Assembly: GCA_035578175.1 (NCBI GenBank)
Contig: JAQMRL010000004.1
Span: 39,082,901 to 39,146,900, forward strand
DNA: 64,000 bases
Source of the DNA: Catonia carolina
Taxonomy: Eukaryota > Arthropoda > Insecta > Hemiptera > Achilidae
Direction of reading: 5' to 3'
Shown here: positions 32,069-41,989 of the stretch, in pieces
How positions within the stretch are numbered: position 1 is the stretch's first letter
Layout of the letters: the number at the start of each line of letters is the position of its first letter
Translations under genes and position numbers: made by a program
Notes under the pieces: model-generated
Databases searched by the model: none
Seen by the model: only the letters and a program-made list of their open reading frames with translations
What the model was told of the DNA's origin: nothing

Positions 32069-35000
32069 GCGGCTCGGTCGAAACTCCGCGACTGGGCCAA
32101 CTCAACCAACTTGGAGGAGATTTACCGAGAATTATCGTAAACATCGCCGGGAAGACAGTCCGAGCGGCCATAGATTCAGCGGCCAACTATAACTTTATCC
32201 GTGAGGGTCTTGTTAATGGACCATTAACCGGCACACCGACTGACATTCGTCTCGCTCTAGCTGACCAGCGATGCCGAACGAAGGGATCAATGAAGCTCGA
32301 TGTCGCGATCAGCGGAGAACTACACCAGCTGGAAGCAATGGTCGTAACCGGCCTCCAAGAAGAACTGCTCTTGGGTTACAAGTGGTTACAACAAGCAGAA
32401 GCGGTGATGGATTTTCGAAGGGGCTGCCTGCACATCGGCAATAACACCCGAAAAACAATATTCTGGGAGGACCGAGCGCCAACAGCAGCACCAGAACTGA
32501 ACCCAGCTCAGATCAAGACGACTGCAGACCTATACACGAAGCAGCGCCTCATAGAAGTACTTGACCGTCACCGAGAGCTGTTCCACGCCGGGAAGCTGAA
32601 GACAACAAACACGATGAACCATGAAATCAAATTGAAACCAGACAGTAAACCGTTCCGAGTACCAATGTACCGTTACTCCGACGAAAAGAAGAGAGTCATC
32701 CGCGAGCAAGTTGAAGAGATGCTCCGCCAGCAGGTGATCGAGCCCACAACGTCTCCCTACAGCTCACCGGTGGTCATCGTTAAAAAGAAAGATTCCACGC
32801 CACGATTCTGCGTCGACTACCGGAGACTAAATGAAATCACTGAAGACGTGGACTCACCACTGCCGCTCATCTACGAGACCATCAAGGACCTCGGCGGAGC
32901 TAAGGTGTTCTCGACACTTGATCTTAAGTCTGGGTACTGGCAGATACCCCTCGAGGAAGAAGCCAAGCGGTACACGGCGTTTTCCGTACCTGATGGAGGA
33001 AGATATCAATTTCGAGTAATGCCTTTTGGACTAAAGAACGCACCAAGTACTTTCCAGCGGATGATGCAAGACGTTCTCACGGGCATGCTAAGGAGGTTTT
33101 GCCTCGTGTACCTCGACGACATCATTGTGTTTTCACCAGACTGGAAGACACACTTGCAACACCTGGACTTGGTTTTGGAACGACTACAGCTCCACCAACT
33201 GACCTGCTCATTGGAGAAGTGCCACTTCGGGAAGGAAGAGGTATCGTTTCTGGGCCACATTATTACACCGAAGGCTAACAGCCCACAGAAGACCCATCTC
33301 ACCGCTATCTGCCAACAATCGGTCCCGCAGTCAAAGAAAGACGTGCAAAAGTTCCTGGGCTCCTGCAACTGGCTACGAGAGTACGTTCCTCATTTCACCC
33401 AGCTATCGACACCGCTCTCCGATCTTCTAAAGAGCAAGAGGTTGCAGTGGTCACCAGAAGCAGAGAAGTCTTTCAACGACATTAAGGCAGCATTCAGTAA
33501 GCCGTTAGCTTTGTCACGGCCAGATTCATCCCTCGAGATGTGCCTTCAGACAGACGCAAGCATGAAGGGGCTAGGAGCGGTGCTCTACCAGAAAGGACTC
33601 GACGGGGAGAAAAAAATAATTTCATACGCCAGTGCCAAACTGTCTGACACTGAAAAAAAGTACCACTCCAACGAGTTGGAATGCCTAGCTGTTGTCTGGG
33701 CGATCAGAAAATATCGCCCTTACCTAGAAGACGGACATTTCACACTGATCACCGACAACAAGGCCCTGACTTGGCTGAGACAGGCGTCCAACCAGAAGGC
33801 GAAGTACGCGAGATGGGCCCTGCTCATTCAGAGTTTCAAATTCACTATGATACACTGCCCCGGCAAAGACAATGAGCTGCCTGATTTGCTTTCCCGAGAG
33901 CCCGGCGAAGAGAACACAGATGGAGTAAGAGAAGAGCCTCGGCTACAACCACAACATCAGCCGCCCCCGCAGCAGAAACAAGATGTTCTTACGCTACAGG
34001 TCATCACCGGGGAAGGTATCCATCGGTTGGTTCAAGAGGCACAAGAAGAAGACGAACTATGTCACCGCTGGAGACAAAACGCTGGAGAAGCAGCTGAAGC
34101 GGGTGTCCGAGTGGACGAAGACGGACGAGTTTGGATGCTAAAGCAAGCAGCTAGGATGTACGTCCCACCGAGCGCCCGTAAAGAAGTAATTCGGCACTAC
34201 CATGATTCACAGGACGCTGGCCATCCGGGCGCCGAAGAAACGTTCCGCGCCATCGGTACGCGATATGGTTGGGTAGGCCTCACCACCGAAGTCCGCCAGT
34301 TTGTAAGAAGCTGCAGAGTGTGTTCCACCTGCAAGCGAGGGAGAAATCCACCAAACGACCGCCAGAGACCTCACATACCGAAGCGCTGCTGGAACACCAT
34401 TGGACTGGACGTAATGGGCCCGTATCCAGCTACAGAACAAGGGAACCGGTTCATCATCGTGGTCACAGACTTGATGTCCCGCTGGGTGGAAGCTAAGGCA
34501 ACCCCAAAGGCCGACGCAGCTACACTTGTTGCTTACCTAGAAGACGACATATTCCCTCGTTGGGGGTACCCAGAGGCGATACTGACGGACAACGGGAGAG
34601 CTATGGTGGGAACTAGATGGAAAAGGATGTGCGATCGACTACACATTAAGCAGTGGACAACCGCCAACTACCACCCACGGGCTAATCCAACGGAGAGAAG
34701 AAATGGCGAGATTAAGAGAGCTCTTCGTATTCAACTACAGGGGTCCGAACACGATCAGTGGGACCGACGGTTACCAAGAGTACTCTTTGCTTTAAGAAAC
34801 AGGGCCAACGCGGCGACCGGAGTACCACCAAGCGTTCTCGTCATGGGACGGGAACTGCAACGGCCGGGCGACTGGTATCACCCGGCAGATGATCAAGTCA
34901 TCGCGGTTGAAGAAAGGGAGAATTCAGCGAGAAGACGACAGAAGACCTACCAGGAGAAGAGGTTTCCACGGCAGCCAGATGGCCAACAACTACGGGACGG

Positions 35001-35346
35001 ACAAGCTGTCTGGATACGGCATCATCCAAACACGGCGAGAGACCGGCGTTGCGTTGGATTTGAACCAGTATACGAGGGCCCATGGACTGTAGCAAGACAT
35101 CTCGGGGGCCAAATTTATGAAGTGGACCGGAATGGAACTGCCTACAAGGTTCACATAAAGGACACGAAAATCGCCGAGGATGAGCAGCTGGACGCTGCGA
35201 ATCAAAGCACAGAAGAGGAACAACCATCAAGCACAGACAACAGTAGCAGCACCGACAATGAGAACACCAACGCTGATGAAACACAGCTGGCAGAAGAGGT
35301 GGAAGTCGATGGACCTGTCGCCAGTCGCCTTCGAGCACGACACTAG
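31996..35346 (+). CDS. pol: Pol polyprotein (protease, RT, RNase H, integrase)
   Basis: Intact frame of 1116 codons counted from an ATG at 31996, in -1 phase to gag. It is probably made only as a Gag-Pol fusion entered at 32056. Protease: A-A-I-D-S-A-A at residues 57-63, with D60 catalytic and Ala where Gly is usual. RT ~190-420: LDLKSGYWQ (D309) and YLDD (372-375). RNase H ~510-640: TDAS (D520) and TDNKAL (D587). Integrase: H-x-H and C-x-x-C zinc region ~734-777, then D805, D865 and E900, with NPTER around E900 as in several insect gypsy lineages. A W-x-G-P-W-like GPY/F module follows (YEGPW). It copies and integrates the element. No chromodomain seen. The C-terminal ~60 residues are acidic and Ser/Asn/Thr-rich. 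Confidence 0.95.
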   Translation: MSFLPRTTLPPRLPGKETTDGKRLSGSVETPRLGQLNQLGGDLPRIIVNIAGKTVRAAIDSAANYNFIREGLVNGPLTGTPTDIRLALADQRCRTKGSMKLDVAISGELHQLEAMVVTGLQEELLLGYKWLQQAEAVMDFRRGCLHIGNNTRKTIFWEDRAPTAAPELNPAQIKTTADLYTKQRLIEVLDRHRELFHAGKLKTTNTMNHEIKLKPDSKPFRVPMYRYSDEKKRVIREQVEEMLRQQVIEPTTSPYSSPVVIVKKKDSTPRFCVDYRRLNEITEDVDSPLPLIYETIKDLGGAKVFSTLDLKSGYWQIPLEEEAKRYTAFSVPDGGRYQFRVMPFGLKNAPSTFQRMMQDVLTGMLRRFCLVYLDDIIVFSPDWKTHLQHLDLVLERLQLHQLTCSLEKCHFGKEEVSFLGHIITPKANSPQKTHLTAICQQSVPQSKKDVQKFLGSCNWLREYVPHFTQLSTPLSDLLKSKRLQWSPEAEKSFNDIKAAFSKPLALSRPDSSLEMCLQTDASMKGLGAVLYQKGLDGEKKIISYASAKLSDTEKKYHSNELECLAVVWAIRKYRPYLEDGHFTLITDNKALTWLRQASNQKAKYARWALLIQSFKFTMIHCPGKDNELPDLLSREPGEENTDGVREEPRLQPQHQPPPQQKQDVLTLQVITGEGIHRLVQEAQEEDELCHRWRQNAGEAAEAGVRVDEDGRVWMLKQAARMYVPPSARKEVIRHYHDSQDAGHPGAEETFRAIGTRYGWVGLTTEVRQFVRSCRVCSTCKRGRNPPNDRQRPHIPKRCWNTIGLDVMGPYPATEQGNRFIIVVTDLMSRWVEAKATPKADAATLVAYLEDDIFPRWGYPEAILTDNGRAMVGTRWKRMCDRLHIKQWTTANYHPRANPTERRNGEIKRALRIQLQGSEHDQWDRRLPRVLFALRNRANAATGVPPSVLVMGRELQRPGDWYHPADDQVIAVEERENSARRRQKTYQEKRFPRQPDGQQLRDGQAVWIRHHPNTARDRRCVGFEPVYEGPWTVARHLGGQIYEVDRNGTAYKVHIKDTKIAEDEQLDAANQSTEEEQPSSTDNSSSTDNENTNADETQLAEEVEVDGPVASRLRARH
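32056..32098 (+). promoter_or_regulatory. -1 ribosomal frameshift signal, gag to pol
   Basis: Slippery heptamer G GGA AAC at 32056-32062, in the correct gag phase, two codons before the gag stop. An 8-nt spacer follows. Then a stem of 10 pairs (32071-32080 GGCTCGGTCG with 32089-32098 CGACTGGGCC, two G-U pairs) closes an 8-nt loop. CTCC in the loop (32084-32087) could pair with GGAG at 32113-32116 as a pseudoknot. After slipping, pol continues GGG AAA CGC. Confidence 0.9.
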
Positions 35347-35371
35347 AAGCTCACCCGGCAGCACAGTTCTT

Positions 35372-35384
35372 GAAGGGGGGGAAT
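35372..35384 (+). promoter_or_regulatory. polypurine tract
   Basis: GAAGGGGGGGAAT immediately precedes the 3' LTR, the expected position for the plus-strand DNA primer. Nothing but a short spacer separates it from the pol stop at 35344-35346. Confidence 0.9.
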
Positions 35385-36026
35385 TGTCACCGCCACCCTT
35401 TCTAATTAATCATTTACTGTGTTGCCGGCTTTGAGTACTTCTTCCGGCCTTTGTCGGCGCGATGGGCCCTTTAGCGGCGAAGCGACAAAGCCTTTAGCGG
35501 TGCCCGACAATCCTTTCGGCTCCCTTCCGCTAAAGGGCTTTGTTGCCAAGGCCGAGCGACTCACCGCCCCCTACCACAGCGCTCTCAGTAGCTATAAAAG
35601 CGCAGTGCACTGAGCCGCTTTTCATTGCGCTCTACATCTCCGACGAGGATCGACCGACTACATCCACGAGAGAAAGAAGGAAGATGCTCTGGGACTTGCA
35701 GCAGCCAGCAACGCAGCAGCCGTCGCCGCAGCTCTCGCAGCCGCCGCCGCCGCAGCAGTCGCAGCCACACGCTGCCTACACTGGTCTCCTTCGAGACCAG
35801 CACAACGGTCCTTCTCAGGACCAATTTAACAAGGTTTTAACCGGCCCTTCTCAGGGCCATCAACCTGAGCTACGGCTCTCGTTGCAGCCACGCGCTGCCT
35901 ACACCGGTCTCCTTCGAGACCGGCACAACGGTTCTTTTCAGGACCAATTTAATAAGGTTTACACCGGCCCTTTTCAGGGCCACCAAAATGATAAGGTTAG
36001 CCACGAAATGTCACCATCCGGTGACA
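35385..36026 (+). repeat. 3' LTR of the gypsy element
   Basis: 642 bp, with no difference from the 5' LTR that I could find. It repeats the TATA box, the AUG and the six hairpins. The open frame starting inside it simply runs out of the LTR and stops at 36040. Confidence 0.95.
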
Positions 36027-36284
36027 TAATATTTGATTGATACCAGTAGCGGATATTCTAGGTAATCTGAAATGGACTATAAAATTATGTCATATTTAAA
36101 AATTTAAATCAATAAATGTAATATTCAATCGCGTATAATATAACACTCAATGTTGTAAATATTTACTCGCGTTGAATTTCGTTAAGATGATGTATAGGGA
36201 TATGGGCTAACTGAACGTACTTCAGTACGAAAAAAATGTTTCCATTACAAATGGCGGTGTGGCGATTGTGTGGAACAGTACAGA

Positions 36285-36710
36285 TCTAATACAGTAGAAC
36301 CTCGTTAGCAAGAGTCTCACGGGGATTTGGGAACAGTCTTGTTATCGAGGGAGTCTTTTATAGTTGAGGTTCGTGTTATCAAGGTTGTGTAGCTTAAAAG
36401 TCTTGCTGGAAAGGTTACGCTCGTGCTATAAATGTTCCATTACGTATAACGACGTGCTACTGAGGTAAAACTCGTGCTATAAAGGTTCGGTTTCGCAAAA
36501 AGACGTTCTATAGAGGGTTAGAGCTTTGATATGAATTGTTTGAATTGGGGGGAAAATCCGTGCTATTGAGGTTTTAAAGTAATAACAGTCGTAATATAGA
36601 GGTACCTTTAACATTAAGTGTTATGACAATTTCATGGGGATTAGAAAAATGGATGTGTTATTGAGGAAGTTGTCTACTGAGGGTCGTGTTAGCATAGATC
36701 TATCTTATTA
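36285..36710 (+). mobile_element. possible Tigger/pogo-like MITE with degenerate sub-repeats
   Basis: TA is followed by CAGTAGAACCTCGTTAGCAA, a typical Tigger/pogo terminus. Downstream, GTGCTATNNAGGT-type motifs recur roughly every 30-45 bp (GTGTTATCAAGGT, GTGCTATAAATGT, GTGCTATAAAGGT, GTGCTATTGAGGT, GTGTTATTGAGGA). The right end, near TCAGTAGACAA on the minus strand, is a degraded copy of the left. Confidence 0.55.
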
Positions 36711-37628
36711 CAATTTAGAATAGCAAGAATTTGGAATAATTTGGATATTTAGAATTTATTATATTAGAATTATTATATTTTAGAATTTAGAATAATAGAT
36801 CAATTTAGAGTAGCTTTGGTAAAGAATGTTAACTGCTAACTCAATTTTTAGACACAAAATCTGATTGTAATATCATTGGAAAAAAGAAACTTAAGTCTGC
36901 TTACTAGAAAAACTACCAACTCCAATGAGTATTACGGTTTTGTTCTTATAGTATTTTTTGTCATTTCCATACGAGTTTCATTCAGTGTTTCAGCTCCCCT
37001 GTAAATTTTCAGGTAATGTTGTTAGCAGGTTTAATACTCTTTACCCAGTATAGACTTAGCGAGCGATGACGAAGACCATCTCTTAAACCGTAGATCCAAG
37101 ACTAAGCAGGAAGCCAGTGTACATGTTTTTAATACGTTTAAAATTAATATTTTTTTAAAAATTATTGGTAACATTAGGCTACTAGTAGGTAATTAATTTT
37201 ACTTACTTAATTACAATAATTATTTCTGTTTAATGCGTGATCTGCATTTAATTCCATCCGATACGATATCTCTTCTTCAAGGATCATCGATTGACGTTTT
37301 CAAGGATCTTGGTGATATTTTAAATCATTTGAAGCTCGTTTTATATTGTTCTAAGTATTTGTCCTGCCACTCGTTTATTTTTCATTTTTTATAAACCTTG
37401 TACAATTTTATTCTCAATTTTCTTCAGCAAAGTTTTTCATTTGGTTAACGTACATTGTTCGTCTATAACTTACAGCCCAATTTTATTTTGTGCAAGATAT
37501 TCTTCTCGAATTTCACCTTTTGTAATCCAGCCTTCTCAGTCCATTTATAGAGGTTCATTTGTTAAGAGGGTTTTTAAAGTACTTGGTGTATTTATCATTA
37601 GCTTGACTCTTTCAAGGGTACTTTCTTC
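36711..37628. other. unassigned sequence
   Basis: No supported gene. The minus strand at 37240-37620 gives a broken protein-like translation (segments such as TKGEIREEYLA and EEEISYRMELNADHA) that may be a dead retroelement fragment, but I cannot place it. Confidence 0.35.
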
Positions 37629-37708
37629 TTGTTGTTGTTTAGGTCATCAGCCGAAAGGCTGGTTTGAACCTCTAGAGGCTTTACTAAGTAAAACGGCGAG
37701 TGAGCTTA
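37629..37708 (-). mobile_element. R2 element, copy e, 3' fragment
   Basis: GTTTAGGTCATCAGCCGAAA through TTTACTAAGTAAAACG, the last ~80 bp of R2 on the minus strand. Confidence 0.85.
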
Positions 37709-37746
37709 ATAATTGAATGAGCTTTTTTGAGCATTTTTTATCTAAG

Positions 37747-38231
37747 AGACCAGCTGGCGTGAAACTGGTCGGAAAAGTTTTTAAATTATGGATCGAAGGT
37801 TGGTGAGTGAAAAGTTTCTGATTTTCACTCCGTTAACACCTAATACAGAATATTGCTTGTGGAAAATATCAGATTTGTAGCTCTGGTAGATTTTTCTGGG
37901 AATTCTTTTATTATATAGATGACAAATACGCGTTTTTGGAGGCCTACTAAAAAACCAGGAGCTCGTGGAGAAAGTCGACCAACGGTGGCCTTTGGTGGAT
38001 CCAATGGGAGTACACAAATGCTCAAAAACATTGAAAGTTTTCAAATAACTGCGCCTCCTCCAAATCTTTACTCTTCTGTATTATTCAGAAACGTAAAGTC
38101 GACTTTTTTTATCGAATACTGTGAGTCTCTGCCCGATATGGGTTCAGTCCGATTTTTATCAATGCATTACATGCGGTTCACAAATGGTAGGAAACCCCCG
38201 TTTTTTATCAGCTTTGGAATAACGTATTCCT
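37747..38231 (+). repeat. direct repeat, copy 1 (about 500 bp)
   Basis: Starts with a CAG..CTG hairpin-like GACCAGCTGGCGTGAAACTG and ends near ACGTATTCCT. Matches 38930-39453 over its length, with moderate divergence and some indels. Short open frames in both copies are not conserved as protein. Confidence 0.8.
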
Positions 38232-38234
38232 AAA

Positions 38235-38932
38235 TTCATTGCTATACGGAGATGACACTGTTATTATTTTTGATACAGAAGGAAGGCTCCAGTAGACTAT
38301 ATCATTTATAAGTTCACAACATTAGCGCAGGGTTTGGCATGAGAATATCCAGCGCAAAAATCAAAGATCATGGCATTTAAGGGAAGATGACCGGTCCGCT
38401 CAAAAATTATACTTGGCAAACCAACAAGTTCGAAATTTCAAATATTTCGGATGCAGGATTTCCTATGACAAAGATGATGACGTGAGTGAGAAACTGGTAA
38501 AATTTAGCGCTGTATGTGGTTCTAAACGCAGGGCAGTAGGAAAGAAAACGATACAGGACATCCGAATGAAATTTTATAGAGGAATGGCACTACCACTCCT
38601 AACATGTGGGAGTGAAACATAGGTGTCATTACTGAGGAATGAATCTCGTATCCAGTCTGCTGAAATGTGATTTCTGTAGAGTCAAAAATTGTACAGGTTA
38701 GATGGAGTACGTAACGAAGCTATACACTTTGAGTTAAATGTTCAGTCACTGTGTGAAACGTTAAATATATATAAGAGAAATTGGTTCAACCATTTACTTA
38801 GCATGCCAACACACAGACTTCGTCTACGTGCATAAAAATATAAACCTAGAGGGAAACGAGGCTTGGGAAGGCCTAAAAAGTGATGTCGGAGCAGGCCCAT
38901 TGAGCCTAATCCTTGACAGATGATGATGATGA
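38235..38932 (+). pseudogene. LINE reverse-transcriptase ORF, 3' remnant
   Basis: Translates to a YGDDTVIIF-like palm motif (RT catalytic Y-x-D-D region), NFKYFGCRISYDKDD, FSAVCGSKRRAV, MKFYRGMALPLLTCGSET, an NWFNHLL segment and GKRGLGRPKK. This is the order seen from RT palm to C-terminus in common insect LINEs. Several in-frame stops break it. It ends in a GATGAT microsatellite tail, a normal LINE 3' end. Confidence 0.75.
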
Positions 38933-39453
38933 TGACCAGCCAGTGTGATACTGGTCGGAAAAGTTTCAAAATGGCGGATAGAAGTTGGCGAGTGAAAGTT
39001 ACCGATTCCATAATTTTCTTGTTGATACCAAATAAAGAAATTTTTTTGTGGAAAATATCAGATCTGTAGCTCTGGTAGATTTTTTGCAATTTTATTTCAG
39101 TATATAAAAATTTTTATTTTAGTATGTAAAAAATAGGCGTTTTTAAAAGCCTGCTTTAAAAAAATCCAGGAGCTCGTTGAAAAAGTCGGCCAACGGTGGC
39201 TTTTGATGGATAGACTGGGACCACACAAATGCTTAAGAACATCGGAGGTTTTCAAATAACTGCGCCTCCAAATTCACTCTGTGTTATTCAGAAACATAAA
39301 GTCGACTTTATTATCGAACATTGTGCATGTCTGCCCAATATGGGCTCAGTCCAATTTGTATCAAGGGGTCACATCGGTTCACAAATTGTCGAAAAACCCC
39401 CGTTTTTCTATTGTAGCTTTAATAATAAAAACTTCTTGGTATATTCCTCCAGA
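38930..39453 (+). repeat. direct repeat, copy 2
   Basis: Second copy of the 37747-38231 segment (GACCAGCCAGTGTGATACTG start). It follows directly after the LINE tail. Confidence 0.8.
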
Positions 39454-39589
39454 ATCACACAACATTTTCAGTTTTGAATGTAATAAAAATCGAAGTAAAG
39501 TGTTGATTTACATAGATGGACAGTGGATTGTAAATCTTGTCTTCAGTTTTATCCCAGCACAGTGTCGTACTATATAGGATAAGCAGAAT

Positions 39590-39905
39590 ATGAGACATAC
39601 AAACGCACTGTGGGCCTTACTACTAGCGAAGACGGGAAGAGGAGGTAGAGAGAGAAGCAGTACAGCTGTAGGATGCAGTGATAGATGGAAGTATGAGCCA
39701 GAGACGTTTGGAAAGCAAGAGAGAGATTGGTGGGGGACGAAGTGAGGGCGCGCTGATGTGCGCGCGGCTGCGGCCGGCAGGCTTGCTCTCTACTACTCTT
39801 TCGGTCTTTCTCAGTTTAGTGCTTCGTGTAGTAGCAATAAGCGTGTTGTGAACGTAGTTAAAGTTGCGTCTCGTGGTACTCTAACGTTCTCTATAACCTA
39901 CACAC
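39590..39905 (+). promoter_or_regulatory. CpG-rich patch, possible solo LTR or promoter
   Basis: A GC-rich island in AT-rich surroundings: GGGCGCGCTGATGTGCGCGC and CGGCTGCGGCCGGCAGGC, followed by TTTCTCAGTTTAG, an initiator-like sequence at ~39808, and no obvious TATA. No coding exon follows. TGTGGGCC near 39609 and CCTACACA near 39899 could be LTR edges, but I find no matching duplication. Confidence 0.25.
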
Positions 39906-41195
39906 ATTATTATTATTATTCAAAATAAAACGCCGCAAAAATCTTTCCAATTTTTTGGGTTAGTTTATACTCAAGTTATATTTCTTATTAATATTATAAT
40001 AAAATAGTTTTATTTATTAATGTTTGTGTAATAAAAATTTATACCACACCCAGAACTTTCTTAAAATTTGATATAAAAACAAAACCAGATGCGTTTTATA
40101 TCATTCCAGTTCAATATTGTGCTTTTGATTAATTGTTATGCATTTACTACTATAAATATGTTTTTACTGTATCGTAAAAACGTAGTTTCTTTTTTAAGAT
40201 CAAATAAATTACATATTTTTAGACATTATTTAGTATGTATAAATAAACTGTTTGAACAGTTTACAAAAGTTTTTCTGTTTATTGCATTATTAGAGTTAAT
40301 GTTTTGATGTCCCAATATATATTACATTTTAAGTAACCATAATAAAATTATGAATGGGTGATGTTTTGCACGGCTGGACCATGTGGTTTCTGACCTTTCA
40401 ATTTATAATTAAAAACCCGTTATTGTAATGATCTAGATTTCTGGTTCCTTTGTAGTTCAGTTCTAGATTTTCTGGATCGTCTGTTCGTTTGGCAGTTTGA
40501 TATAACCATTCAACTGTATAAGCTGTAGCCCCGAGGGCTATACGAGTTTGAATCGAAAGTTTATTAAACACTGCAAAGTCTGTAATGCATAATCGAAAAA
40601 CTGGCAAAATTAAAAGCTTCTCTTAGTGGTCCGGAAAACATAAGCATGAAAGAGGGATATAAACACGTAAACGTGTTAACTTAGGGCGCCAAAACATTCT
40701 GTAAAATACCACTTAGGTTATTCACATGGACCGAAACAATAATACCATTGTTGTCTGAATTTTATTTGCTTTTAAATAATAGAATTGGCATATTAACTGT
40801 AAAAGTAAAGGACATGTTTTTTTAGTGTAAGAGAAGGTTGTGCATAAATTTTAGGATAATACAGATTTGTTTACATTTATATGTAGTGTTTGTCAATAAA
40901 ACTTTTTGTGTTAAGGGACCTGCCCCTGTCTATATTTCCCTCTGTTAAACTCAAGAACTTTGAGCACCTTTTCTTAAAAACTATTAAGGCAGGAGAGCTC
41001 AAATTTTAACAGGTTTTTAAGTTCACCATTTCATCACTCGTGGACTATGATTATGTATTTGTCTTAGTCAACTGTATAATTTAACAAACACTTTAAAAGA
41101 AACAAAGTTTAATGTTATTGTGGATTTATTTTTCTGTGGATATACAAAAGTCTAGTTCCAAATTAACGTACCCACTATACTGAACAGGGTGCGCA
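39906..41195. other. unassigned AT-rich sequence
   Basis: No gene or shared repeat supported. The 72-codon hydrophobic frame at 40089-40307 lacks any family resemblance. Confidence 0.45.
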
Positions 41196-41198
41196 TAA

Positions 41199-41580
41199 CT
41201 GGCAGGTGGAGTGTTAAATTATATACTCTCGGTCAGCTAATTCCAGTGTTACAAAAAATAGTTCTGGTTTTTATCACATGGTCAATACATTATATGACTA
41301 AAACATTTAAGTTCAGAAGAGGTAGAGGTGTAAAAGACACTAGTCAATTATCTTCTCTGAGAGTAATGAATTTCATTATACAACCAAACCCTATGGTGAA
41401 TAAAGTGAAGGTGTCATTTTCAGGGTGGAAAGTAGATGCTTTTCAGAGGGCCCGGTATGCTGATAAGCATACTTTCCCACTCAGTGAAGACAATGGTAAA
41501 CCACCTCACTCCTCGTTTTACTTAGTAAAGCCTTTAGAGGTTCAAACCAGCCTCATGGCTGATGACCTAAACACATATAT
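41199..41580 (+). mobile_element. R2 element, copy f, with open 70-codon frame
   Basis: Near full length: GGCAGGTGGAGTGTTAAATT to GGCTGATGACCTAAACACAT. The R2 frame beginning MNFIIQP is intact here (start at 41366) and runs through SFSGWKVDAFQ, KPPHSSFYLV and ADDLN. I do not recognise the peptide. The same frame is open in copy g. Confidence 0.85.
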
Positions 41581-41632
41581 CAGCCATGATTTGTGCGTAA
41601 GTAATGAATAATATGAGGTTGATATATAAATG

Positions 41633-41720
41633 AAAAATTCCAGAGGTGACCGGGAATCGAACCCGGAACCCTTAGCATAAAAGCCAGTTGTTCTGACCAC
41701 TACACCAATTTGTCGGCCAT
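41633..41720 (-). mobile_element. SINE type II head, minus strand
   Basis: Minus strand: GGCCGACAAATTGGTGTAGT (A-box region) and GGGTTCGATTCCCGGTCACC (B box). No tail. Confidence 0.75.
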
Positions 41721-41807
41721 ATTTAACATAATGTGTTTCTGATAAAATACTGAAGTTTTTTAATGTCTACACTGTGTAATTTCGGCTTTCTCAGATGATT
41801 TGATGTT

Positions 41808-41985
41808 TTATTTTAGTTTATTTTAAAGTCACATGACAGCTTGGTAAGTAGTGACTGCAGTCGGTTTTGATACTGTAACGGTAGGTTTTAACGAGTTAAA
41901 ATTTTCAGACCCTAGCCGGGAATCGAAGCCGGGACATTTCTCTTTGTAAGCTAGCACGCTAGTCACTACGCCACGGAGGTGGTCG
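41808..41985 (-). mobile_element. SINE type I, minus strand
   Basis: Minus strand: CCACCTCCGTGGCGTAGTGA head, B-box-like GGCTTCGATTCCC, tail AAGCTGTCATGTGACTTTAA. Confidence 0.8.
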
Positions 41986-41989
41986 ATTT

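Larger units (their letters stand above)
30629..36030 (+). mobile_element. complete Ty3/gypsy LTR retrotransposon
   Basis: 5394 bp from LTR to LTR (30633-36026), flanked by a TAAT duplication (30629-30632, 36027-36030). Order: 5' LTR, primer-binding site overlapping the gag frame, gag, -1 frameshift, pol (protease, RT, RNase H, integrase), polypurine tract, 3' LTR. No env. Both frames are intact and I found no difference between the LTRs on reading them against each other, implying recent insertion. Integrase downstream of RNase H places it in Ty3/gypsy (Metaviridae), not copia. Its base composition is far richer in G+C than the surroundings, as expected of a young insertion. It could still be active. 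Confidence 0.95.

Noticed and set aside
34898..35338. 146-codon open frame on the minus strand
   Set aside because: Antisense shadow of the GC-rich pol gene. No start context or family resemblance.
35385..36040. 166-codon frame in the 3' LTR as a separate gene
   Set aside because: It is the LTR-encoded start of gag repeated, ending 14 bp past the LTR in flanking DNA.
40089..40307. 72-codon hydrophobic frame resembling a membrane peptide
   Set aside because: T-rich DNA gives hydrophobic translations by chance. No promoter, exon signals or relatives.
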